Assembly (NCBI RefSeq): GCF_001579645.1
Contig: NZ_KQ970818.1
Coordinates: forward strand, 752,392 to 785,509
Length of the DNA: 33,118 nucleotides
Reading direction: 5' to 3'
Source of the DNA: Streptococcus infantis
GTDB taxonomy: Bacteria > Bacillota > Bacilli > Lactobacillales > Streptococcaceae
This document shows, piece by piece, positions 25,203 to 33,118 of this stretch. The notes under the pieces were generated by a model that worked only from the letters and a program-made list of their open reading frames with translations, was not told the origin of the DNA and searched no databases. Within the stretch, counting starts at the first letter, position 1, and the number at the start of each line of letters is the position of its first letter. The position numbers were made by a program, and so were the translations under genes.

Positions 25203-27026
25203 CTATTCTTCATCCATACTCAAGACGCTGAGGAAGGCTTCTTGTGGTACTTCAACTGAACCGATCGCTTTCATTCGTTTCTTACCAGCTTTTTGTTTTT
25301 CAAGAAGTTTACGTTTACGAGAAACGTCACCACCATAACATTTAGCAAGCACGTTTTTACGAAGAGCCTTGATATCTGTACGAGCTACAATCTTATGTCC
25401 AATAGCTGCTTGGATTGGAACTTCAAATTGCTGACGAGGAATAATTTTCTTGAGCTTATCAACAATGAGTTTTCCACGTTCGTAGGCAAAGTCCTTGTGA
25501 ACGATAAAGCTGAGAGCATCCACCTTGTCTCCATTGAGAAGGATATCCATTTTCACTAGCTTAGATGGGCGATACTCAGACAATTCATAGTCAAAGCTTG
25601 CATAACCACGAGTAGATGATTTCAGTTTATCAAAGAAATCGAAGACAATTTCCGCAAGTGGAATTTGATAGATAACATTGACACGATTATCATCGATATA
25701 GTCCATAGTCACAAAGTCGCCACGCTTGCGCTGAGCCAATTCCATTACTGCTCCGACAAACTCCTGCGGTACCATAATTTGTGCCTTGACATACGGCTCT
25801 TCGATGGTCGCAATCTTAGTTGGGTCTGGAAACTCTGATGGGTTAGAAACATCCAATGACTCACCGTCGGTTTGATTAACTTTGTAGATAACGGATGGAG
25901 CAGTCATGATAAGGTCAATATTAAACTCACGCTCTAAACGTTCTTGGATAACATCCATATGGAGAAGTCCAAGGAATCCACAACGGAAACCAAAACCGAG
26001 CGCTTGCGATGTTTCAGGTTCAAACTGTAAACTAGCATCGTTCAACTGCAATTTTTCAAGAGCTTCACGAAGATCATTATACTTATTTGACTCGATTGGG
26101 TAGAGACCTGCAAAGACCATCGGATTCATCTGTTTGTATCCTGAAAGTGGTTCGGTTGCTGGATTTGTCGCTAAGGTTACTGTATCACCGACACGTGTGT
26201 CCTGAACAGTCTTAATCGAAGCCGCGATATAACCAACATCACCTGTCGCAAGAAAATCACGTCCTACAGCTTTAGGTGTGAAGATTCCAACTTCAGTAAC
26301 ATCGAAGGTCTTACCATTACTCATAAGCTGAATCTTATCACCAGGTTTGACTACCCCATCCATGACACGCACTTGGAGGATAACCCCACGGTAAGCATCG
26401 TAAACTGAGTCGAAAATCAAGGCTTTCAATGGTGCTGACACGTCACCAGTTGGGGCTGGTACTTTATCGACAATTTGCTCGAGAATTTCTTCGATACCGA
26501 TACCAGCCTTGGCTGAAGCCAATACTGCCTCGCTAGCGTCTAGACCAATGACATCTTCGATTTCTGTACGCACACGCTCTGGATCTGCTGCTGGCAGGTC
26601 AATCTTATTGATAACTGGCATGATTTCCAAATCATTATCCAAAGCAAGATAGACGTTGGCAAGTGTTTGAGCTTCAATCCCTTGAGCGGCATCAACCACC
26701 AAAATAGCACCCTCACAGGCAGCTAGGGAACGCGACACTTCATAGGTAAAGTCCACGTGTCCTGGTGTGTCAATCAAGTGGAAGATATAAGTCTCACCAT
26801 CTTTAGCCGTATAATTCAGCTCGATAGCATTAAGCTTGATAGTAATTCCACGTTCACGTTCAAGGTCCATACTATCAAGTAGTTGAGCCTGCATTTCACG
26901 ACTAGAAACTGTTTCAGTCGCTTCCAAAATACGGTCTGCTAAAGTTGATTTTCCATGGTCAATATGGGCAATGATAGAGAAGTTACGGATCTTCTCCTGT
27001 CGTTTTTTCAATTCTTCTAAGTTCAT
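25203..27026 (-). CDS. lepA: Elongation factor 4 (LepA), translational GTPase
   Basis: A 607-aa ribosome-dependent GTPase, the usual EF4 length. G1 is AHIDHGKST (20-28), G3 is DTPGH (about 85-89) and G4 is NKID (about 139-142). Domain II, the EF-G-like domains III and V, and the LepA-specific C-terminal domain with [31 protein letters not shown] and the basic [25 protein letters not shown] are all visible. It is thought to act in ribosome biogenesis or back-translocation under stress. It has its own promoter and terminator. Confidence 0.97.
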   Translation of the reverse strand: MNLEELKKRQEKIRNFSIIAHIDHGKSTLADRILEATETVSSREMQAQLLDSMDLERERGITIKLNAIELNYTAKDGETYIFHLIDTPGHVDFTYEVSRSLAACEGAILVVDAAQGIEAQTLANVYLALDNDLEIMPVINKIDLPAADPERVRTEIEDVIGLDASEAVLASAKAGIGIEEILEQIVDKVPAPTGDVSAPLKALIFDSVYDAYRGVILQVRVMDGVVKPGDKIQLMSNGKTFDVTEVGIFTPKAVGRDFLATGDVGYIAASIKTVQDTRVGDTVTLATNPATEPLSGYKQMNPMVFAGLYPIESNKYNDLREALEKLQLNDASLQFEPETSQALGFGFRCGFLGLLHMDVIQERLEREFNIDLIMTAPSVIYKVNQTDGESLDVSNPSEFPDPTKIATIEEPYVKAQIMVPQEFVGAVMELAQRKRGDFVTMDYIDDNRVNVIYQIPLAEIVFDFFDKLKSSTRGYASFDYELSEYRPSKLVKMDILLNGDKVDALSFIVHKDFAYERGKLIVDKLKKIIPRQQFEVPIQAAIGHKIVARTDIKALRKNVLAKCYGGDVSRKRKLLEKQKAGKKRMKAIGSVEVPQEAFLSVLSMDEE

Positions 27027-27040
27027 TATTCTCTTCCTTT

Positions 27041-27095
27041 CAGGGTATCTATTAATTATAAATTGTTTTTAACATTTTGACAAGACCATACCCTG
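27041..27095. promoter_or_regulatory. lepA promoter flanked by an eight-base inverted repeat
   Basis: Reverse strand: TTGTCA (27078-27083), 17 bases, TATAAT (27055-27060), a strong promoter about 30 bases before lepA. CAGGGTAT (27041-27048) and ATACCCTG (27088-27095) flank it symmetrically as a perfect inverted repeat separated by 39 bases. The repeat could be two operator half-sites or a long stem in read-through RNA from the upstream gene. Confidence 0.65.
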
Positions 27096-27104
27096 TTAGG
27101 AGTA

Positions 27105-27833
27105 CTAATCTTCAGCAATAAAACCGTCATTTTCGATAAAGTGATGTTCTGTCATACCTTGGTCGGTAAAGACAATCCCATGAAGAACACCACCGTAAAC
27201 AGCTCCTCCATCCATTCCAATCTTACCGTCTTCTGTTATCCAGAGTTCAGCTGTACCACGTTCTTGATTTAGTAAACCATAGACTGGTGTATGACCAAAG
27301 ACAATGATTTTTCCAGTATGATTTTCAGCTTCGTGGAATGGTTTTCTGAGCCATACCTTCTTGTAATCGGTAGTATCATGCCAATCATCCAAAGTCAAAT
27401 CAATACCAGCATGAACAAAGATATACTTCTCTGTTTCAATCACAAAAGGCATCTGACGGATAAATTCCACTAAGTCTGCTGCTTCAGTCTCAACACGCTT
27501 AGCATCTGCTACTCCATCTACTGGTGCATCTAGCGGACGGCCTAAAATGGAATTAATGGTTGTATCCCCCCCATTACGACGATAGTGGTCATAGCTTTCT
27601 TCAGGATTATCCAACCAAGTTAAAAACATATACTCATGGTTTCCTGATAAACAGATAGCGCCTTTATTATCAACCAAATCCTTGACCATTTCAAGAACAC
27701 GGCGGCTATCTTCTCCTCTATCAATCAAATCTCCAAGAAAGAGTAATTGGGTTTTTCCATCCCATGTTTTAAGAAGATCTTCTAGCATCCCAGCTTTTCC
27801 GTGAACATCTCCAATTACATAATAGTCTGTCAT
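27105..27833 (-). CDS. Metallophosphoesterase (PPP-type serine/threonine phosphatase family)
   Basis: A 242-aa calcineurin-like phosphoesterase of the bacterial PrpA/ApaH-like group. The di-metal motifs are DVHG (9-12), GDLIDRG (about 34-40), GNHE (about 64-67), a C-terminal FGHTPV (about 174-179) and HAG near 141. It could dephosphorylate phosphoproteins or cleave diadenosine tetraphosphate; the sequence alone does not decide. The start is one base after the recN stop, with GGGAGAAA within the end of recN, so it is the last gene of the xseA-to-recN operon. Confidence 0.88.
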   Translation of the reverse strand: MTDYYVIGDVHGKAGMLEDLLKTWDGKTQLLFLGDLIDRGEDSRRVLEMVKDLVDNKGAICLSGNHEYMFLTWLDNPEESYDHYRRNGGDTTINSILGRPLDAPVDGVADAKRVETEAADLVEFIRQMPFVIETEKYIFVHAGIDLTLDDWHDTTDYKKVWLRKPFHEAENHTGKIIVFGHTPVYGLLNQERGTAELWITEDGKIGMDGGAVYGGVLHGIVFTDQGMTEHHFIENDGFIAED

Positions 27834-27834
27834 C

Positions 27835-29502
27835 TTATTTCTCCCTGTTTCTCAACAATTCTCTGGCTTGCGTCAGGGCTGCTTCTGTCACATTCTCCCC
27901 GGCCAACATCTTAGCGACTTCTTCAATTCTTTCTTCAACTGTCAGCAAGCGAACTGTTGAAACGGTCGAATGTTCATTACTAATCTTTTCAATAAAGAAC
28001 TGATAATCTGCAATTGCAATAACTTGAGGAAGGTGAGAAATAGCCAATACTTGACCGTGCTGCCCAATTTTATGAATTTTTTGCGCGATAGCTTGAGCTA
28101 CACGACCTGAGACTCCTGTATCCACCTCATCAAAGACAATGCTGGTCTTACCTTCCTTACGAGAAAAAGCAGACTTGATAGCCAACATCAAACGAGATAA
28201 CTCACCACCAGAAGCTACTTTTACTAAAGGTTTATAATCTTCTCCAGGGTTGGTTGAAATGTAAAACTCAACACTCTCATTACCTTCACGACTAAATTTT
28301 CCCTTACTGAAACGGACTTGAAATTCAGCTTTTTCCATATAAAGGTCTTGCAATTCTTGCTTGATTTCAGCTTCAAGTTCCTGAGCTATTTTATGACGAG
28401 CTTGAGCAACTTGACCTGCTAGATCCACAAGATTTTTTTCAAGTTTCTTAAGTTCGATTTCCATATCTTCAGAAGATAGATTATTTCCTGTTAGAAGATT
28501 ATATTCGTCTGTAATCTTGGCAAAGTATTCAAGGACATCATCCACACTACCACCATATTTACGGGTAATGGTGTGAATCAAATCAAGTCGGCTTTCAACC
28601 TGCATCAGACGATTCCCATCAAAATCTAAATCATCAATAATGGATTCCAACCGTTTGGTGATATCTTCTAGAACATAATAGGATTCAGAAAGTGAGCCTG
28701 AAATCTCACGGTATTCTGGATCAAACTCTTCAAGACTTTCCATATCATTCATGGCTGAACGGACATTTGCCAGACTTGAAAATTCTTCATTATCCAGCAT
28801 ACTATAAGCATTTGTTAAAGTATCGGCGATATGTTTATGATTCAGAAGTTTGTCTCTTTCTTGATTAAGGGCAATATCTTCACCAGCTTTCAAATTAGCT
28901 GCCTCAATCTCAGCCATCTGAAATTCCAACATTTCAATACGAGCCTTGTGTTCCTGCTGATTTTTTTTGATGTCAAGCACTTGCTTGCGCATACGACGAT
29001 AGTTATCGAAACTCATCTGATAGGCTTCTTTTAATTCAAAGAAAGAGGCATCCCCAAACTCATCCAACATCTGGATATGTCGATGTGGGCGCATTAACTC
29101 CTCTTGGTCATGTTGACCATGGATATCAACTAGCTGTTGACCAATCGTCCTTAATACTGAAAGATTAACCATCTGTCCATTTACACGACTGATGCTCCGA
29201 CCGTTTTGTAAAATTTCGCGACGAATAATGATTTCATCACTCAATTCTAATCCTTGTTCATCAAAAATTTCTTCTAGAGCGCGGTTACTTTCAATTGAAA
29301 AAAGACCTTCAATTTCCGCTTTTGGAGCCCCATGACGAATAACTTCTGTTGTAGCTCGAGCTCCTAACATCATATTCATAGCGTCAATAATGATTGATTT
29401 ACCCGCACCTGTTTCACCAGTTAAAACTGTCATCCCTTGTTCAAAGTTCAAAGAAATTGATTCGATGATAGCAAAATTTTTAATCGAAATTTCCAGTAAC
29501 AT
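27835..29502 (-). CDS. recN: DNA repair protein RecN
   Basis: A 555-aa SMC-like ATPase involved in double-strand break repair. Walker A is GETGAGKS (29-36). Long coiled-coil arms (about 150-385) flank a short hinge. The ABC signature ASGGELSRLMLA (about 427-438) and Walker B TSIVFDEVDTGVSG (about 451-464) form the C-terminal half-head. The start is six bases after ahrC; the pair ArgR-RecN is conserved in many Firmicutes. Confidence 0.97.
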   Translation of the reverse strand: MLLEISIKNFAIIESISLNFEQGMTVLTGETGAGKSIIIDAMNMMLGARATTEVIRHGAPKAEIEGLFSIESNRALEEIFDEQGLELSDEIIIRREILQNGRSISRVNGQMVNLSVLRTIGQQLVDIHGQHDQEELMRPHRHIQMLDEFGDASFFELKEAYQMSFDNYRRMRKQVLDIKKNQQEHKARIEMLEFQMAEIEAANLKAGEDIALNQERDKLLNHKHIADTLTNAYSMLDNEEFSSLANVRSAMNDMESLEEFDPEYREISGSLSESYYVLEDITKRLESIIDDLDFDGNRLMQVESRLDLIHTITRKYGGSVDDVLEYFAKITDEYNLLTGNNLSSEDMEIELKKLEKNLVDLAGQVAQARHKIAQELEAEIKQELQDLYMEKAEFQVRFSKGKFSREGNESVEFYISTNPGEDYKPLVKVASGGELSRLMLAIKSAFSRKEGKTSIVFDEVDTGVSGRVAQAIAQKIHKIGQHGQVLAISHLPQVIAIADYQFFIEKISNEHSTVSTVRLLTVEERIEEVAKMLAGENVTEAALTQARELLRNREK

Positions 29503-29508
29503 ATAATC

Positions 29509-29940
29509 CTACCAATTTTTAACTTGCTCAAAAATATCTTTGGCTGTTTCTTCACTTCTCAATACCATCAAGATGGAATTATCATCAGCAATACAGCTAA
29601 AAATTTGGTCAGAAAAAACAGTCATCAACTGACTCTTGACGAAAATAGTATTTCCTGGAATGACTTGCAAATTGATCATATGCCCCATGCGTTCAGCATG
29701 AATAATATTATTTTCTGCCAACTGCAAGCTTCTAACGATTGATTTTGGTAATTCATAAATGTAAGTATTGTCTTTCAATGGAATTTTTACAATACCTAAT
29801 TCTTTAATATCTCGGGAGACTGTTGCTTGAGTAGCAGAGATACCCGCTTCTCTCAAGTGTTCAACGATTTCTTCCTGTGTTCCGATTTGATAATCTGTAA
29901 CAAATCTTCTTATCTTCTCAAGTCTCTCTTTTTTATTCAT
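29509..29940 (-). CDS. ahrC: Arginine repressor family regulator (ArgR/AhrC)
   Basis: A 143-aa regulator. The N-terminal winged helix (about 1-70) contains the recognition helix ATQATVSRDIKELG (37-50). The C-terminal oligomerisation/arginine-binding domain (about 80-143) is complete, but the usual GDD(T) arginine-binding motif reads ADDNS (118-122), with Asn where the second Asp is normally found. Streptococci often have several ArgR paralogues that work together; this one, between tlyA and recN, corresponds to the locus called ahrC in pneumococcus as I recall. It overlaps tlyA by eight bases. Confidence 0.9.
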   Translation of the reverse strand: MNKKERLEKIRRFVTDYQIGTQEEIVEHLREAGISATQATVSRDIKELGIVKIPLKDNTYIYELPKSIVRSLQLAENNIIHAERMGHMINLQVIPGNTIFVKSQLMTVFSDQIFSCIADDNSILMVLRSEETAKDIFEQVKNW

Positions 29941-30748
29941 CTTTAAATTCTCTATGTGCTTTCTCTACAACTTTTTCTATTTCAGTAACAACCTGATTGC
30001 TTGCGTGATCTTCTTTTCGCAAATAGGCTAAAAACTCGATATTCCCATGACCACCTTGAATAGGAGAATAGTCCAATCCTAAGACTGAAAATCCTTCTTC
30101 AACTGCCATTTTAGTAACTGATTCTAAAACATTTTGGTGAACTTTGGCATCTCTGATAATTCCATTTTTACCAATCTGTTCTCGACCAGCCTCAAATTGA
30201 GGCTTAACTAGAGCTACAACCTGACCTTGATCAGCTAAAATACGGTGCAAAGCCGGCAAAATAAGGCCTAAGGAAATAAAACTGACATCGATACTGGCAA
30301 AACTTGGTTCCTGATTAAAGTCGGTCGTTTCAGCATAACGGAAGTTGAACTGTTCCATGCTAACCACACGAGGGTCTTGACGTAATTTCCATGCCAGTTG
30401 GTTAGTACCAACATCAACTGCAAAAACTAGTTTAGCACCATTTTGCAACATGACATCCGTAAAACCTCCAGTTGAAGCTCCGATATCAATGGTCGTTTGT
30501 CCCTCAACTGATAGATCAAAAATATCTAGCGCCTTCTCAAGTTTCAAGCCACCACGACTGACATACTTAAGTTTCTCACCCTTGAGTTTCAACTCTGTAT
30601 CGTCAGGAATTTTTTCTCCTGGTTTATCAAATCGTTCGCCATTTAAAACAGCGACTACCAAACCAGCCATAACACCACGTTTGGCTTGTTCTCTTGTTTC
30701 AAATAAACCTTGTTTGTAAGCTAATACATCTACTCTTTCCTTAGCCAT
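29933..30748 (-). CDS. TlyA family rRNA 2'-O-methyltransferase / hemolysin A homologue
   Basis: A 271-aa protein with an N-terminal S4 RNA-binding domain (about 4-62, ERVDVLAYKQGLFETREQAK...) and a Rossmann methyltransferase domain (about 80-240) showing the SAM site DIGASTGGFTD (about 91-101) and VDVGTNQ. TlyA enzymes 2'-O-methylate rRNA; the hemolysin name is historical. It overlaps ispA by eight bases (ATGGCTAA) and ahrC by eight bases (ATGAATAA), so the three genes are probably translationally coupled. Confidence 0.92.
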   Translation of the reverse strand: MAKERVDVLAYKQGLFETREQAKRGVMAGLVVAVLNGERFDKPGEKIPDDTELKLKGEKLKYVSRGGLKLEKALDIFDLSVEGQTTIDIGASTGGFTDVMLQNGAKLVFAVDVGTNQLAWKLRQDPRVVSMEQFNFRYAETTDFNQEPSFASIDVSFISLGLILPALHRILADQGQVVALVKPQFEAGREQIGKNGIIRDAKVHQNVLESVTKMAVEEGFSVLGLDYSPIQGGHGNIEFLAYLRKEDHASNQVVTEIEKVVEKAHREFKDE

Positions 30749-31616
30749 TGATTCTCAAACTTTCTACTATTGTCACAATTGGTTCCTTATCAAAGCTCAC
30801 AACCTGACTAATCTCTTCAAGTTTCGCAGTAGCTTGATCCAAGGTTTGATTGCAAAACGCTATCGCCTGATCTAATCCTAACAAAGCAGGATAGGTTGAC
30901 TTTTCGGCCTGCAAGTCTTTCTGGGGTGTTTTTCCAATTTCCTCAAAGCTAGCGGTAACATCAAGCACATCATCTCTCACTTGGAAAGCCAGGCCAATCA
31001 ACTCGCCAACTGTTTTAAGCTGCCTCTGAAGATTTTCATCCAATCCAGCAATGATTCCAGCCGCTTGGAAAGGAAAAGCTAAAAGTTTACCCGTTTTATT
31101 AGCATGGATAGTCTGAAGTTTCTCTAAATTCAAGTGTTTTCCTTCGCCTTCCATATCTAACACTTGACCAGCCACCATTCCCATACTTCCAGAAGCAAGT
31201 GATAGATTTGCTATTAAATCTACCTTGGCTTGACTAGGCAAATCAGCTTGAGCAATTAAAGCATAGGGATCCAAAAAGAGAGCATCGCCTGCTAAAATAG
31301 CTAGAGCTTCACCATACACCTTATGGTTGGTCAAACGTCCTCGTCGATAATCATCATTATCCATAGCAGGTAGATCATCATGGATCAAACTTCCTGTATG
31401 AATCATTTCTAGTGCCGCTGCAACTTGAGCATGTTCCTGAGTGATAGGCACTTGCAAGGAGTCCAAAACTTCTAAAAGTAAATATGGACGAATCCGTTTA
31501 CCTCCAGCATGTATGGAATAAAGAACAGCTTCTCTTAAACTGGACGCAAATTGTTGGTTGCCATAAAAGTCTTCAAGAGCTGACTCGACCAAAGCTAGTT
31601 TTTCCTGCTTGTTCAT
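30741..31616 (-). CDS. ispA: Polyprenyl (farnesyl/geranyl) diphosphate synthase
   Basis: A 291-aa short-chain trans-prenyltransferase that condenses IPP onto allylic diphosphates, feeding undecaprenyl-phosphate synthesis for cell wall. Both aspartate-rich motifs are intact: [10 protein letters not shown] with RRGR after it (about 79-94) and QVRDDVLDV (about 212-220). KR in [10 protein letters not shown] (IPP binding) is near 34-43. The start overlaps xseB through ATGA. Confidence 0.95.
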   Translation of the reverse strand: MNKQEKLALVESALEDFYGNQQFASSLREAVLYSIHAGGKRIRPYLLLEVLDSLQVPITQEHAQVAAALEMIHTGSLIHDDLPAMDNDDYRRGRLTNHKVYGEALAILAGDALFLDPYALIAQADLPSQAKVDLIANLSLASGSMGMVAGQVLDMEGEGKHLNLEKLQTIHANKTGKLLAFPFQAAGIIAGLDENLQRQLKTVGELIGLAFQVRDDVLDVTASFEEIGKTPQKDLQAEKSTYPALLGLDQAIAFCNQTLDQATAKLEEISQVVSFDKEPIVTIVESLRING

Positions 31617-31825
31617 ACCAGTTCACTTTCTGTTCCATCTTCTTGCATCACCTTGACCAAAGTCTTTTCTGCTTTATCAAGTGTTGCCCGCAATTCTTTG
31701 GACAAGAGCATTCCTTTTTGAAAAGCTGAAATAGCATCTTCCAAAGCAATTTCACCATTTTCTAAGCTTTGAACAATCGTTTCAAGTTCTGCTAGATTTT
31801 CCTCAAATTTCTTTTGTTTTGACAT
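31613..31825 (-). CDS. xseB: Exodeoxyribonuclease VII small subunit
   Basis: A 70-aa helical protein of standard length ([35 protein letters not shown] is the family core). It joins XseA to form exonuclease VII, which degrades single-stranded DNA to oligonucleotides. The start lies 23 bases inside the 3' end of xseA in a different frame, and it overlaps ispA by four bases. Confidence 0.95.
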   Translation of the reverse strand: MSKQKKFEENLAELETIVQSLENGEIALEDAISAFQKGMLLSKELRATLDKAEKTLVKVMQEDGTESELV

Positions 31826-33118
31826 CTCTTACCTCTAATTCTACTTGACCGTCCCGCATCAACAGTGATACTTGGTCATTTTCTTTCAAATCTTTCGCAG
31901 AAGCCACTACGACTTCTCCCTTTTTGACAATTGCATAACCTCTGGCTACAATTCGACTAGTATCTAGCATAAGGAGAGCTTCTGATAGGCGTTTTACTTC
32001 TGCTACTTTTGCATCATAAGTCACAGCCATCTGGCTTCGCAGCAGTTTCTTTAATTGTTGGATACGATCCTGATAACGCTGAATCTTGATGGTTGGTGAT
32101 AATTGTTCCAAACGGTGGACTTGTTCTTGCACCTTTTGTTGATTTCGAACCAATTCAGCATTCAGTCCTTGCTTCAGTCGCAGCTGTAACTGATCTAAGC
32201 GTTGTAGATAGCCGTCATATAAACGCTCTGGTTGTCTGAAGATGACCGATTGACTGAGGATTCTCAAAGCTTCTTGTTTCTTTGACAAGGTATGCTTAAC
32301 CGCTGTAGTCATGCGTTTTTCTTGATTCTGAAGATAGGTCAAAAGATCTAACTTAGTTACTGGTGTAGCGAGTTCAGCAGCAGCTGTCGGCGTTGCCGCT
32401 CTCTTGTCAGCAACAAAATCAGCCAAAGTGACATCTGTTTCATGACCTACACTCGAAATAATCGGTAAACGAGATTCAAAAATTGCTCGAACTACAATTT
32501 CTTCGTTAAAGGCCCAAAGATCTTCAATGGAACCTCCCCCACGGCCGATAATCAGAACATCTAAGTCATCGCGTTCATTGGCTCGAGTTATATTACGAGC
32601 AATTTCCTCTGCAGCACCCTCACCTTGAACTTTAGTAGGATATAAGACAATTTCCACACCAGGGAAGCGTCTGCTAACTGTCGTAATAATATCCTGAATG
32701 ACGGCTCCGCTACGGCTGGTCACCACACCTATTTTTTTTGAAAATTGTGGTAAAGATTGTTTAAATCGCTCTTGAAACAAACCTTCTTCTGCCAGTTTCT
32801 TCTTAAGTTGTTCAAATTGGATAGCCAAGGCACCAACACCATCTGGTTCAGCTTTTTCAATGATAATCGAATAACTTCCGCTTGGCTCATAGACTTGAAC
32901 ACGACCAACCACATTGATCTTCATCCCTTCTTCTAAATCAAAACCTAGTTTCTGATAAATACCTGACCAAATGGTTGCCTGAATAACTGCACGATCATCC
33001 TTAAGAGAAAAATACTGATGCGTTGGACGCTTGCGGAAGTTAGAGACTTGACCAGTTAAATAGACTCGTTCCAAGTAGGGGTCTTTATCGAATTTCATTT
33101 TTAAATACTTGGTCAAAG
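31803..33118 (-). CDS. xseA: Exodeoxyribonuclease VII large subunit, 5' end cut by the window edge
   Basis: At least 437 residues are present. The frame stays open to the right edge; the TTG at 33114-33116 is an internal Leu of the usual N-terminus (xxxTLTKYLK) rather than the start, so about ten residues are missing. The N-terminal OB-fold DNA-binding domain ([20 protein letters not shown]...) is followed by the catalytic domain with [32 protein letters not shown] and [25 protein letters not shown], the XseA signature, and a C-terminal coiled coil (about 260-380). It is the first visible gene of the repair/metabolism operon. Confidence 0.95.
   Translation of the reverse strand, partial: LTKYLKMKFDKDPYLERVYLTGQVSNFRKRPTHQYFSLKDDRAVIQATIWSGIYQKLGFDLEEGMKINVVGRVQVYEPSGSYSIIIEKAEPDGVGALAIQFEQLKKKLAEEGLFQERFKQSLPQFSKKIGVVTSRSGAVIQDIITTVSRRFPGVEIVLYPTKVQGEGAAEEIARNITRANERDDLDVLIIGRGGGSIEDLWAFNEEIVVRAIFESRLPIISSVGHETDVTLADFVADKRAATPTAAAELATPVTKLDLLTYLQNQEKRMTTAVKHTLSKKQEALRILSQSVIFRQPERLYDGYLQRLDQLQLRLKQGLNAELVRNQQKVQEQVHRLEQLSPTIKIQRYQDRIQQLKKLLRSQMAVTYDAKVAEVKRLSEALLMLDTSRIVARGYAIVKKGEVVVASAKDLKENDQVSLLMRDGQVELEVRDVKTKEI

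Overview
The window looks like chromosomal core and near-core DNA of a mitis-group Streptococcus (S. mitis, S. pseudopneumoniae, S. pneumoniae or a close relative). The signs are low GC, extended -10 promoters of the TGnTATAAT type, a RUP-like element, Pht histidine-triad proteins next to the zinc lipoprotein AdcAII, and gene runs that match pneumococcal order as I remember it (prfA-tdk-tautomerase-mnmE; hemH/pepT; adcAII-pht; lac; lepA-recN-ahrC-tlyA-ispA-xseBA). I see no tRNA, rRNA, CRISPR array, phage or complete insertion sequence.

Left part (1-5400): the 5' end of prfA and tdk run leftward; a small 4-oxalocrotonate tautomerase and mnmE run rightward. A gene-free stretch with two hairpins and a repeat follows, then ferrochelatase (hemH, leftward) divergent from peptidase T (pepT, rightward).

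Zinc/Pht locus (5400-13000), all leftward: a 1043-aa PhtD-type protein with seven histidine triads, a RUP-like element and terminator, then adcAII translationally coupled to a 995-aa Pht protein with five triads. Both transcription units start from a TTGACA-17-TAAAAT promoter with an AdcR-type palindrome (TTAACTAGTTAA or a near match) directly after the -10. This predicts repression by AdcR when zinc is plentiful and induction under zinc limitation. The 1043-aa gene also has a long leader with a strong Shine-Dalgarno and a six-codon reading frame.

Lactose/galactose locus (13000-24300), all leftward and so transcribed from right to left: a galactitol-family PTS (EIIA, EIIB, EIIC), an aldose-1-epimerase-like gene, lacABCD (tagatose-6-phosphate pathway), lacT (antiterminator) and lacF-lacE-lacG (lactose PTS and phospho-beta-galactosidase). 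Three promoters are visible: before the PTS genes (with cre), before lacA, and before lacT (with cre, RAT and attenuator). Lactose enters as lactose-6-P and is split by LacG; galactose-6-P then goes through LacAB, LacC and LacD to triose phosphates.

Right part (24400-33118), leftward: a small lipoprotein of unknown function, lepA, and a tightly packed operon xseA-xseB-ispA-tlyA-ahrC-recN-phosphoesterase with short overlaps. xseA runs off the right edge.

I found no clearly unprecedented system. The most interesting material is the zinc-regulated pht/adcAII region: triad-module duplication, loss of the lipobox-like cysteine in one paralogue, the mini-ORF leader, and a repeated terminator element abutting a pht stop codon.
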